NCBI GenBank assembly: GCA_019649035.1
Contig: BMAT01006200.1
Coordinates: 9,901-37,405 of the forward strand
Origin: Elysia marginata
Taxonomy: Eukaryota > Mollusca > Gastropoda > Plakobranchidae
Length of the DNA: 27,505 nucleotides
Reading direction: 5' to 3'
In this document: in pieces, positions 9,617-18,672 of the stretch
Numbering within the stretch: position 1 is the first letter of the stretch
Layout of the letters: each line of letters begins with the position of its first letter
The notes under the pieces: model-generated
The model's input: only the letters and a program-made list of their open reading frames with translations
The model's database searches: none
Told to the model about the DNA's origin: nothing
Translations under genes and position numbers: made by a program

Positions 9617-9882
9617 GAAGGGTTTGAGCCATGGGTTCTGCTTGTCGACAATTAGGACTTCTCATTGAGAAGGGTTATTTACCTACATTTCTTCATAGAA
9701 CTCTGGGTTTAATTAAGTACGGTAACCAGTTTTATGGGCAGTGAAACATCCTGTCAGAGTGCTGGAGTGATTTGCTTTTACGGCTTTTTCTCTGTGAGTC
9801 CAGAGGGCAATTTGATTGGTAAGCTAATAGAGAAATCTATGTAAAGTGCTAAGAGCATTAGTGGATTAGGCGCTTTATAATT
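9617..9882 (+). mobile_element. SINE, family of 449-727, decayed head
   Basis: The B-box-like GGTTTGAGCC at 9621 is followed by the body TTGAGAAGGGTTATTTACC. The tail is CTCTGTGAGTCCAGAGGGC then GTAAAGTGCTAAGAGCATTA and GGCGCTTTATAA. It matches the bodies at 527-727 and 22299-22515. Confidence 0.7.
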
Positions 9883-10406
9883 TCACCTTTTAATACTTAC
9901 CATAACTATCTTCAGGTATTTTAACGTTAGGCAGGCTTTATGCTACTAGCATTTTATAATAGGTTTTTTTTCAGAACTTGTTACTAAAATAATTAGTACA
10001 GGGTAAGGTTAACATGTGATAATGCTAAGTTATCTAATTATGGTTAAATAAGTTTTTGTAATGGATAGATTAACACAAAATTTTTTATAGAGGAACACTA
10101 AAATAATAATATTTGTGATATTAATGGCAATAATGAATAATTTGATGTAGGGCATAAGCATCACATTGTTGTGACTTTATATCCTGTCAGCTAATATCAA
10201 TAGTTTTCAAGAAAAAATCTTAAACTTTTTATTACGTGCAGCCTTAGACCTAAATATTATTAGATTTTTAAAGAAATCGAAAAAGAAGAAAAATATTTGC
10301 ATAAAGAGAGACGTGGTGTACACTTGAAATAAGATCGATGGTACATTTCTGTTAGAAAGATCAATTATTAAGTAGAATCTACAGACATTAAAAGGAAGAA
10401 TGGTAT

Positions 10407-10482
10407 CTTGAGGGATCTCTCAATTCGTAGGACAGTCTAACATTACTCTACAGGTCCTGGGTTTGATCCCACATGCAGGACA
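10407..10482 (+). repeat. Weak tRNA-like fragment
   Basis: GTCCTGGGTTTGATCCC supplies a B-box-like T arm. The upstream TCTCAATTCGTAGGACAGTC may be a decayed A box. No SINE body was recognised after it. Confidence 0.3.
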
Positions 10483-11649
10483 TTTATTCAATATCGTCTG
10501 CTCATCCAGTTAAAAATTGGTTATCTAGGTCTCTTTTACACTTACAGGGATGTAAATCTTCAACTTCAGCTTTTTCTTTCTTCATAAGTTAGAGACTTCA
10601 ACTGAATTTTTAAAACTTATCAAGAAAAACTCAAGCCATAAATCAACACCTGTTTCCAAGTAATATCTCAGATGTCTGTACTAAAAATAATAAAGCTCAA
10701 CTCCCGCTCCTTGGGCCTATTATTGAGTTGCCATTCTCTATGTTTTTCTGAAGATCTGTTTAAAAGTTTTGAAAATTTTAAAATCTTATTTCTTTAAAAA
10801 TGTAGTATGGTTCTTGAAAAAGACTTAAATAATCTTGCATCAGGTTCCAGGTTTTTCTTCATTGGTCTTATCGACCAGTGTCTATAAAAGACTTAAAAAG
10901 TAAAGACGGCAAAAAGACTAAAAAAATAAAAACAATGAAAACCTACCTTCTATATAGTGTGACAATAACATGAGTAGTGATTAATGGATCTATAACAGTT
11001 TCAATATATTCAAGAGACATGTTTAACTGTGCAAGTGCTTATAAGAAAAAGGTATATTTCTTGACGACCTAGATAACATTAGCTACCATTCGCGTGTTAT
11101 ATATTCATGTTACAATTGTAGAGTACCATAATTTAAAAATTTAAAAATTAAAAATTGCAATCAAACCACTCAAAACATTGAAAAAGGCGCTTGATCAGCA
11201 TCAACCATAGAAAATATTAAATGCATTCAATGTAACTCTTTTGCCATTTTTAGAATAAAAAAAACTCGTAATCAATAAAAGTTGTAACATTGATCCTCAA
11301 TTTGATTTTTATTAAAAGAAACTTTTTCACGTTTGAAAGCTCAGAAAAATGCATTGGTAAAAGTATCAGTGCCTTGTCTTGTGAATATTGAGAAATCTGA
11401 CTCAAATGGGCTAGTTTAAAAGGCATACTGAATACAAAGGAAAAAAATCTAATCTGTATTATTTACATTTGGGACAATGATGTTAAACTGACGTTGAAAA
11501 TTATTAATTTTGGAGAATCTCCCCTACAATAATTACCGAAGGTGCAGCTTTAATAATAAGGAACGCTACCGTTTCATTCAAAGTAAACAATATTGCTAGC
11601 TTAAGGAGTTATTTTGGGGGGCTTACCCTTTTTAATTAGATTCAAGTCA

Positions 11650-11712
11650 CCGGTGGCTCGAACCCTGGACCTCTAGGTCCAAAAACTGAATGTCTACCTG
11701 TGGACCACAATA
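11650..11712 (-). repeat. tRNA-like SINE head fragment
   Basis: On minus, TTGTGGTCCACAGGTAGACA is followed by AGGTCCAGGGTTCGAGCC, an A-box-like and B-box pair in the spacing of the SINE head at 449-523. The rest of the element was not recognised. Confidence 0.5.
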
Positions 11713-12689
11713 AAGTTTTTCTGTCTCGGTTGTTGGCTCTGTGTTTTTTTAATCATTCACCACTTCTGCACCTACTTCTTTTTTTCGAATTGACTTCTCC
11801 GTTATTAGCCCTGTTCTTTTTTATTCACCCAGTACTTCTTTTGTCTATTTTTAAATAAAACACCAGTATTAAACACATTTTAAAAAGCTATGTTGTCTCG
11901 CTTTGTACCATATTAATTATAGTTGAGGATGTTACAATCTTGGTGGTAAAGGTGATAAGAACAGTATCATTTAGAAGGAAAAAAGGATCAATGTGCTTTT
12001 CATAATGATGTGTTTATATGTAAATTGCTCATGTATTGCAATGATGTAGCTTATAGTGATCACACAAAATTATTGAGATAGGCCTGCTAATGATGGTGAT
12101 AATGTGCGATTGTTTTCTGTCTAAAATGACTGATTACGTTCGTAGGGCTACTTTCAGTTAGATTTCCCAACATCTTTTCCAAGTTATTGACCCTCACAAC
12201 AAACCACGCCTCTTTTTAACAAGGGACACAACTCTCCAATTCTGTGTATAAAATACGCTTGAACATAGAGTTACTTTTCCTTGGCTTTCCTCGGTGATTA
12301 GGTTCAAGTTTTGCCGTTGGAGAAAGGCTACAAACCTATAACTAATTTCAGTATGAGAAACAGTTCATTCGCAAGATTTTACCACTAAGCATTACGTCGG
12401 CGTGTCTATTAGCAATATAAAGCAATCATTGCATTTTTAACTTGCATCAGCGAACCAGATAGCTCGGAAATATTACATCCGCCTAATGAGGAGCCGTGCA
12501 TGAAAAAAGGTTGAGCTTGGGGTAATTAATTTTCTTAGAATTTTTCATTAAATTCTAGAAGATAACCTGATCAGAGGGTGAAACTCAGAGAAATTTTAGC
12601 TTTACATAGCAGCTTATTTCAGATTCATGGCGAACCTCTATGTTTAAAGTCAAAAATGAAAACCCCAGAAAATTTGTGATATTTCCGAG

Positions 12690-13240
12690 ACTGTCTTCTA
12701 TGTTGATCTTTTGACTGTGTTGTAAATGTGTGTTTTCACTGTGTTCAATTTGATCTTTTGATTGTGTTGTAAATGTGTGTTTTCACTGTGTTCAATTTGA
12801 TCTTTTGACTGTGTTGTAAATGTGTGTTTTCACTGTGTTCAATTTGATCTTTTGATTGTGTCATATTTGTGTGTTTTCACTGTGTCCTTTGTTGACCTTT
12901 TGATTGTGTTCTAATTGGGTGTTTTTATTATGTCCTTTGTTGATCTTTTCGGTGTGTTATATTTGGGAGTTTCACTGTCTTTGTTGGTTTTTTCTTGTGT
13001 TATATTTGGCTGTTTTCACTGTGTCCTTTGTTGGTTGTTTGTGTTATGTTGGGATGTTTTCGCAGTGTTCTTTGATGTTTTCACTTGTTTTTTTTTTGTT
13101 GTTGTTGTTGTTGTTAACCTTTTCACTGTCTTTCTTCGGTTTTCATTGTATTTTTGTTGATCTTTTCACTGTCCTCTTTTTGTTCCCATTCACCGTTGAT
13201 CTTTTCATATGATCCAGTTGCTTGTTTTTGTTGTGTTCTT
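12690..13240 (+). repeat. 47-48-bp T-rich minisatellite
   Basis: TGATCTTTTG-type unit starts fall at 12704, 12751, 12798, 12845, 12893 and 12941, spacings of 47, 47, 47, 48 and 48. Units contain TGTGTGTTTTCACTGTGTTC. The first three are nearly identical. Later units decay into T-rich sequence up to about 13240, and a pyrimidine-rich stretch continues to the acceptor at 13545. The open frames of up to 102 codons here are artefacts of the repeat. Confidence 0.9.
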
Positions 13241-13545
13241 TGATGATATTTTCATTATGATTTTGTTGATTTTTTTCTCTGCTTTTTTACATTCCGTTTG
13301 TGGGTTTTTTTTGTGAACCTTTAATCTGTCCATGGTCTTTTTTTTTTAATCTTTGATCTTTCCAATTTGTTTTTGTTGGTTGTTTTATTTTGATGATGGT
13401 TGATATTTTCAATGTGTTCTCTCTTTCCCTTTCGTTTTTTTTTTTTGTTATCTTTCCATTTTGTTCTCCGTTGATTATTTTTAAATTTGCTCATCTTTCC
13501 CCTTCGTTCTTTCTTATCTTCTCACTTTCTATGTTCATCTTGCAG

Positions 13546-13609
13546 TTTCGGCCGTCGTGCTGAAGTTGCTGTTGGATTTGGTGGGAAAGTCAAGGGCCAA
13601 GGGACATAA
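13546..13609 (+). CDS. Candidate last exon C of the secreted peptide (Gly-rich tail)
   Basis: A strong acceptor (TTCATCTTGCAG, AG 13544-13545) with a very long pyrimidine-rich approach opens a GC-richer block. Entered in phase 2, as both middle exons require, it reads 20 codons to a TAA at 13607-13609. The reading has an FGRR site and then a glycine/valine-rich, cysteine-free tail (VGFGGKVKGQGT). AATAAA at 13742-13747 would fit a terminal exon. Entered in phase 1 it is instead open for 26 codons to TGA at about 13631. The block could therefore belong to another gene or be chance. Linkage to exon 1, about 6.5 kb away, is inference. The product family is unknown. Confidence 0.3.
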
Positions 13610-13741
13610 GTCGGTGGTTCTCACATGACATCCGGGGGAACCACTCTCATCTAAGGACATGTCTCTCAAGGTCTGCGTCGGCAACTATGAAGGTGTCAAG
13701 TGTCCTTGTCCCCGCTTCAAGATAAAAGTAGAAAAATTTGA

Positions 13742-13747
13742 AATAAA
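13742..13747 (+). other. Poly(A) signal AATAAA after exon C
   Basis: Canonical AATAAA sits about 135 bases after the putative stop of exon C. Further AATAAA-like strings occur near 13841 in a small tandem duplication (13824-13854 and 13855-13884, starting GTTTTATAAAC), so specificity is low. Confidence 0.35.
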
Positions 13748-13884
13748 CAGAAATTATTACGCATAGCATCTTAGAGTGCATGGAAAAAAAAAACAAGTGT
13801 TGCGCCGATAACATAGTTTCAATGTTTTATAAACCTTAAAAATAAAGAATAACTGTTTTATAAACTTTAAAAATAAGGTTAACT

Positions 13885-14433
13885 GAAAAAGACAAGTCTT
13901 TAGAGTTTTTTTTTCAATGTAGAAGATGACTGAAATGTGTGAAAAAATAACAAAACAAAACTTTTCAAAAACCTCCTAGCTTAATTATCTGGTTATAAAG
14001 GCAGACAACATTATTCGGAGACGAGAATAGATTTTCAAAAAAAAAAAACAATATGCGTAGAATAAGATAAAAATATGGAGGCTGAGAGATGACGATGTAT
14101 ACGTAGGCAAACGTTATTTTAACCAATACATCTACAAACTCAATTTTTGCAAGGAACAGTAAGTATAAATCCTGACATTCTTGATATGTCTGAGATAAAG
14201 TGAAATCGAATCCTAAACCATGTGGATTAAGTTGGAAGAATTTTTTCAAAACATCAAAAAGTACATGTACCAATCAGCGGCTTCATTCAAATTATCTATA
14301 GTAAAAGTTACATGAAGGCTCCAAGGAGGCGAGGGGGTGTTTGCAAAAAGACATAATTGAGTGCATGTGAGGAGTTAACACCACAAAATTGAGCTCCCGT
14401 GGTAAATGTTTTACAGATCTTGATGAACCTGAG
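13885..14433. other. No feature seen
   Basis: AT-rich spacer between the putative exon C and the end of the GPCR on the opposite strand. A 102-codon minus-strand frame (13965-14273) shows no recognisable motif or start context. Confidence 0.5.
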
Positions 14434-15547
14434 TTAAGTACTGATTGGCAATGCTTCACATGTGTTATCTATTGATAATTGTGCTTCTTTAATAGGTTTA
14501 TATACTCCTAACAGGTTTTTTAACCATAGTGAAAGAAACTGCTTCCTATATTTTCTATTAAATTCAAGATGAATAAAGATATTGACAGATGAGTTAAGAT
14601 AGGCGCAAGTGGTACTTACGTGAGTGGCAAAGCCATAAGCAAGCTGAGCACGTTTTAAGTTGCCAAACTCTGGGACAAACAGCCGAACTGTCGAAACGAC
14701 CTGGTAAGGAAGTTGAGCAAAGATAAACAGTGGACAAATCACAGTCATAGACCTAATGATCTGCAGATCTTTTGTCGAAATCATAGCTTGGTTTTTCTTG
14801 TTGGCGCTGCTCAGCTCGAGAGATATTACAGGGCATGATGAGGACTTGGGGGTCCACGGGTTTATCTTCTAAAGCCTTGCCTTTCTCCGGTCTTCCGTTG
14901 CTGGCAAGAGATCGCCAGAACCTGGATGCTGCTTGAAGTTTGGACGCCAGGATGGCAATACAAGTAACAACGGTGATGTACGTCAGCCATGCAATGATGT
15001 TTCTGCTCAGAATATCATTGACTTTGTAAATCTTTCGAAAATTATCTGAAAACTTGAGTGCTCTGAAGGTTTCGTATGTGTTTGGATCCACGGCCCATGA
15101 GAGACTGGATACTGTCATAACAGGGATGCGCAGTGTGACAGCTACCAGAAATACAACACACAGTATCACAACAGTCCGTGATTTTGTAAACACCGACTTC
15201 AATTTTAACGGTTTTGCCACACATGCGCAACGAACCGCGGCCAGAAACATAGACACAAAGGATGAATAGTCGTAGAAAACATACGCATACCAAAAGGGGC
15301 CAAACATTTTAATGTAGGAGTCGAATGGCCACTTGTGTAGGCGATCATTCTCAGTCATATATTGTCCAACAATTTTAGGGCTTGTGATAATTAGGTTAAG
15401 TAAATCAGAGATAGAGAGAAACAAGAATGTGATTGTCACAATGTCCTTGAGGCCCATTTTCACAAAAACCGCTATGTTTATACAATTAGATATAATGCCA
15501 AAAAGCGCGATACATATCCGTGTGTGAAAGATAAACTTCTCAATAAT
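14434..15547 (-). pseudogene. Broken gastropod-type chemosensory GPCR (rhodopsin-like)
   Basis: Seven-helix receptor expected in the plasma membrane of sensory or other cells; ligand unknown. TM1 (FGIISNCINIAVFVKMG) is readable upstream of the first in-frame Met at 15457 but runs back to a TGA at 15548-15550. TM2 carries LSISDL; the TM3 end AAVRCACVAKPLK stands for the E/DRY region. TM4 and TM5 follow. The frame then ends at 14753 in the third intracellular loop. TM6 (FAQLPYQVV), TM7 (NSSVNIFI, the NPxxY equivalent) and the KYRKQF tail continue in another frame to TAA at 14434. Both frames are open at about 14756-14863, so one small indel there breaks the gene. The wording matches Aplysia-type chemosensory receptor families. 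Pseudogene is likelier than a sequencing slip, because the start is also damaged. An N-terminal exon further upstream is possible. Confidence 0.8.
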
Positions 15548-15549
15548 TC

Positions 15550-15890
15550 AAATTCATAGCGAAAGATTAGATCTGTCGTTAACTTGTCGGTATCAGTCAA
15601 GTTGTTGGCGGCTGTGGAAGACGAGAGTCGGGTCCTTTATGAGACTAAGCTATACTGAAGACTGAAACTGAAAGAAGTACCGTAGTTTTTTTTCAGTCGC
15701 TGCCATGTTAAGGTAAACCCTGATTCTTTGTTGACACTGAGGCGAGTGATCTTAAAACCTCCGGTAATATAACTTCAATTTGTATGTTTGTGATAACATG
15801 CACTGTGATTGTGCACTAAGGGACAGTCTAAACCTATGAACTACTATAACTGCTACGTCAGTGAATGTTGGTTTTCCATTTTAGAGGTTA
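15550..15890. other. Upstream flank of the GPCR, no clear element
   Basis: A possible Met (ATG on minus, about 15556-15554) is out of frame with TM1 and meets a stop after five codons. No TATA box or exon was identified. An unrelated plus-strand open frame begins at 15809 and runs into the satellite; it has no recognisable content. Confidence 0.4.
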
Positions 15891-16205
15891 TGTCACTCTC
15901 ATTGTCTTTCTGTCACTCCGTTCTCTCACTTTGTCATTCTGTGACTCCCTTTTCTTTCACTGTCATTCTGTCTTTCCGTCTCTCATTGTCATTCTGTCAC
16001 TCTGTCTCCCTCATTGTCATTCTTTCACTTCGTTCTCTCTCATTGTCATTCAGTCACTCCTTTCTATTTTTCTCTCACTGTCATTCTGTCACTCCAATCT
16101 CTCTCATTGTCATTCTGTCACTCCGTTCTCTCTCACTCTCATTCTGTCACTCCGTTCTCTCACTGTCATTCTGTCACTCTGTTCTCTCTCACTCTCATTG
16201 TGTCA
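15890..16205 (+). repeat. CT-rich minisatellite, block 1
   Basis: About eleven imperfect units of 24-29 bases share the core GTCATTCTGTCACTCC joined by CTCTCTCA-type linkers. All three plus frames are largely stop-free, which creates long Ser/Leu/His/Phe-rich open frames that are not genes. The same core makes block 2 at 16805-17175. Confidence 0.95.
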
Positions 16206-16555
16206 CGGCCATGATAACCACTATTATAAACTTTGGTATTACAAGCTGGGGTGGGGGTGTAAGAAAGATGACAAAGAAAAACTAGAGAGACTGATAAAAA
16301 GAGCAGAAAAGATTGTTGGGGAAAGTCAAGATGGCTTTGAAACTTTATTAAATAAGAGAGGCACAACAAAGATGAAACAAATTATAAGTGACCCCACACA
16401 CCCGCTTAACGAAGATTTTCAAGGCAGAATCATATCAAGGAGCGGGAGGTACAGAATTCCGGGGATAAGGACCGAGAGGTACAAACATTCGTTTATTCCA
16501 CGTACTATTATAAACAAGAACAACTCGTTCAAACGACCCACTCACACCAACTGAG
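16206..16555 (+). pseudogene. LINE ORF2 C-terminus lodged in the satellite
   Basis: One frame gives NFGITSWGGGVRK. At the run of G residues (about 16248-16258) the similarity moves to the next frame: EKLERLIKRAEKIVG, then KQIISDPTHPLNEDF, then a SGRYRIPGIRTERYKHSF stretch, ending at TGA at about 16552-16554. This is the usual end of CR1/Rex-like LINE ORF2 (YG-x-x-x-WG; iKkA-kiiG; I-x-D-x-x-HPL; RTxRyk-SFiP). The 3' part is well preserved with no internal stop, so it is younger than the other LINE relics here. The core RT is missing because of 5' truncation. Confidence 0.75.
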
Positions 16556-16804
16556 ATAAGAATTTTAAGTTTGTACTCATATGCTTAATATTTACACTAA
16601 CTTACTTACAGAGTTATACAATTGCTAATTTTTATCATTGACTATGCTATACACTCTATGGATACATGTCTTGCATTATTATACGGTTCATCTCCACTTC
16701 TATTTTCATTCATTTATTTTAATTCTTAATATCATACGTTTTTGTTATTTTATTCCGTATTATAATACACAGATTAATTACCTTATGTATTTTAGAATGC
16801 TTTA
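16556..16804 (+). mobile_element. Probable 3' UTR of the LINE fragment
   Basis: AT-rich stretch between the LINE stop codon and the second satellite block. Its place and strand fit a LINE 3' UTR. There is no clear poly(A) tail or terminal short repeat, so the exact end is uncertain. Confidence 0.4.
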
Positions 16805-16919
16805 AATATGTCTCTTCTTTCTATTTTTCTCTCACTATCATTCTGTCGCTCCGCTCTCCCTCTATGTCTCTCTGTCTCTCTCACTGTCATTCTGTCACTC
16901 CGTTCTTTCGCTCTGACTC

Positions 16920-16970
<51 letters not shown>

Positions 16971-17078
16971 CATTCTGTCACTTCGTTCTCTCTCACCGTC
17001 ACTCTGTCACTCCATTCTCTCTCATTCTCATTCTGTCACTTCGTTCTCTCTCTGTCTCTCTGTCTGTCTCTGTCTGTC

Positions 17079-17129
<51 letters not shown>

Positions 17130-17175
17130 GTCATTCTGTCACTCCGTTCTCGCTCACTGCCATTCTGTCACTCAC
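16805..17175 (+). repeat. CT-rich minisatellite, block 2, with (TC)n and (TCTG)n
   Basis: The same GTCATTCTGTCACTCC core as block 1 recurs here. It is interrupted by pure (TC)n at about 16917-16965 and 17093-17127 and by (TCTG)n-like sequence at 17050-17095. TTTCTATTTTTCTCTCACT appears both at the start of this block (about 16818) and inside block 1 (about 16063), so the two blocks share an internal higher-order segment. Confidence 0.95.
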
Positions 17176-17179
17176 ACAT

Positions 17180-18615
17180 ACACACGCCTGCAGTAAGCTA
17201 AAATCAGGGTGGGAGTAGAGTTAGAATAAGGATAGTGTCAGCATAAAAGTAAAGAATGAGCTGCTGCACTAATGGTGTTCTCACGTTCACAATAACAACA
17301 TTAATTTTTTTCATCCTCTTAAATACCCCGACTTATATGAATGGGTGAGCATACGTGTTTCTCTTGTTTTAATAGTGTATAATTTAACTTTCTTTTAGAT
17401 TTCTTCAGAGGGTCCTGTATAGGTGATTTTGAACAAGATATAAACGGTTGTATGAAAACGGTCTAATTGTTTATTTGCAGGTGGTAATCTCAAAGCAGTT
17501 AAGAGTTTATGAACCTTTTTCATAGTTCAGAATTAAATTATGGAGTAATCTTTTACGCCATCGACACAAGACACAAGACAGAACAATTGATAAATATATA
17601 CCTAAGGTCAAAAGGTGCCCCAGGCAATAACATTTTCAAAACCCATAAAAATGACTTAATTTACATGGAAAATTGTGTCTATAGATGCATCTTTAGTCCA
17701 TATTTTTGTCTCACAGAATATAGTTGGTAACGTTTTCTTAAAGATATTCATAGATTTCTCGAGTACGATGATTTATGTTCCTTGTGACACATGACATAAA
17801 CAATTACAAAGTATGCCAATTAAAAAAATACAAAGCTCGTGAAAAAGGTTTTGAAATGGATCACTTCAGTAGTTTCTTGAATTTGTTTTGAAAATCTCAA
17901 TTATGAAAAGGAAACAATTACATAATATTGTGTCACGTGTCACAATAAACATAAGACGAAAAGATTTTTTTAATTGAAGAGTTACCATAAAACAGACATA
18001 AAATTTACATGCCTCAGTAAATAAGAACAATCATTAAATTAATTAGTGTGAAAACAAACTAGTCCTTATTCTTTAAAAAGTGGTCAAAATTTATTGTGGT
18101 ATGTCACTTGTGACATGTTGATAGCTGACAACATTAACCAGTAAAAAAAAGAAACAAATGGAATAGGCTGATTTTTTTTCCAGCCACATGAAACAACATG
18201 TCTTGTAATTCATATTATGATTGTACTAATAGTAAAAAGACATTAGTAATATAAACGTTGTTTGTCAGAAAAATGATAACTAATTCAAATCAGATCCATC
18301 GGACTACAGAAATTACTTACCAGTACCCTTTTCAGTAATACCGCCATTTCAAAAATAGAAAAATTAATAAATATAACTAAAAAAATAATGATAACAAATT
18401 GCATATCCATCAGGCTCTATGCGCTGAACATCAAAATAATTACACTGTACGTAAACAGCAACAATTTCATCCATCATTCACATCCCTCTCTCAATAGTTT
18501 AATATTGTTTACAAATTATACCCACTGTAACCAAAGCAATTTCCTTTGTGGACAATAAAAGTATAGGCTTACTTATCCTAATCCCTTATAATTTGATTCC
18601 ACCAAATTATCTCAT

Positions 18616-18618
<3 letters not shown>
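17180..18618. other. AT-rich anonymous stretch with three TGTCAC palindrome-like sites
   Basis: No recognisable gene was found; a 73-codon frame at 17509-17730 has no known motif. Palindrome-like words GTGACACATGACAT (17784), TGTCACGTGTCACA (17931) and TGTCACTTGTGACA (18102) are spaced by about 147 and 171 bases. Confidence 0.4.

Positions 18619-18671
<53 letters not shown>
18619..18671 (+). repeat. (TC)n microsatellite
   Basis: About 26 uninterrupted TC dinucleotides. Confidence 0.97.

Positions 18672-18672
<1 letters not shown>

Larger units (their letters stand above)
7868..13545 (+). other. Putative long last intron of the secreted-peptide gene, filled with repeats
   Basis: If exon B joins exon C, this is a 5.7-kb intron holding a SINE head (8430), a LINE relic (8690-9490), a SINE body (9617), two more tRNA-like fragments and a 47-bp satellite. 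Between 9885 and 12690, apart from the tRNA-like fragments, I see only AT-rich sequence. A nearer alternative 3' exon exists. The acceptor TTTAATTTATAG at 8266-8267 follows a pyrimidine tract, gives a short in-frame tail stopping at 8289, and has AATAAA at 8299-8304. The choice cannot be settled from sequence. Confidence 0.3.

Noticed and set aside
12904..13212. 102-codon hydrophobic frame resembling a membrane protein
   Set aside because: It is a translation of the T-rich 47-bp minisatellite; runs of Phe, Leu and Val come from base composition.
15809..16554. Long open frames of 158 and 229 codons rich in Ser, Leu, His and Phe
   Set aside because: They arise because the CT-rich satellite has no stops in any plus frame. 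Only the last part of the 229-codon frame has real similarity, to a LINE.
16808..17218. 136- and 110-codon Ser/Leu-rich frames
   Set aside because: Pure translation of satellite block 2 and (TC)n; overlapping frames look alike.
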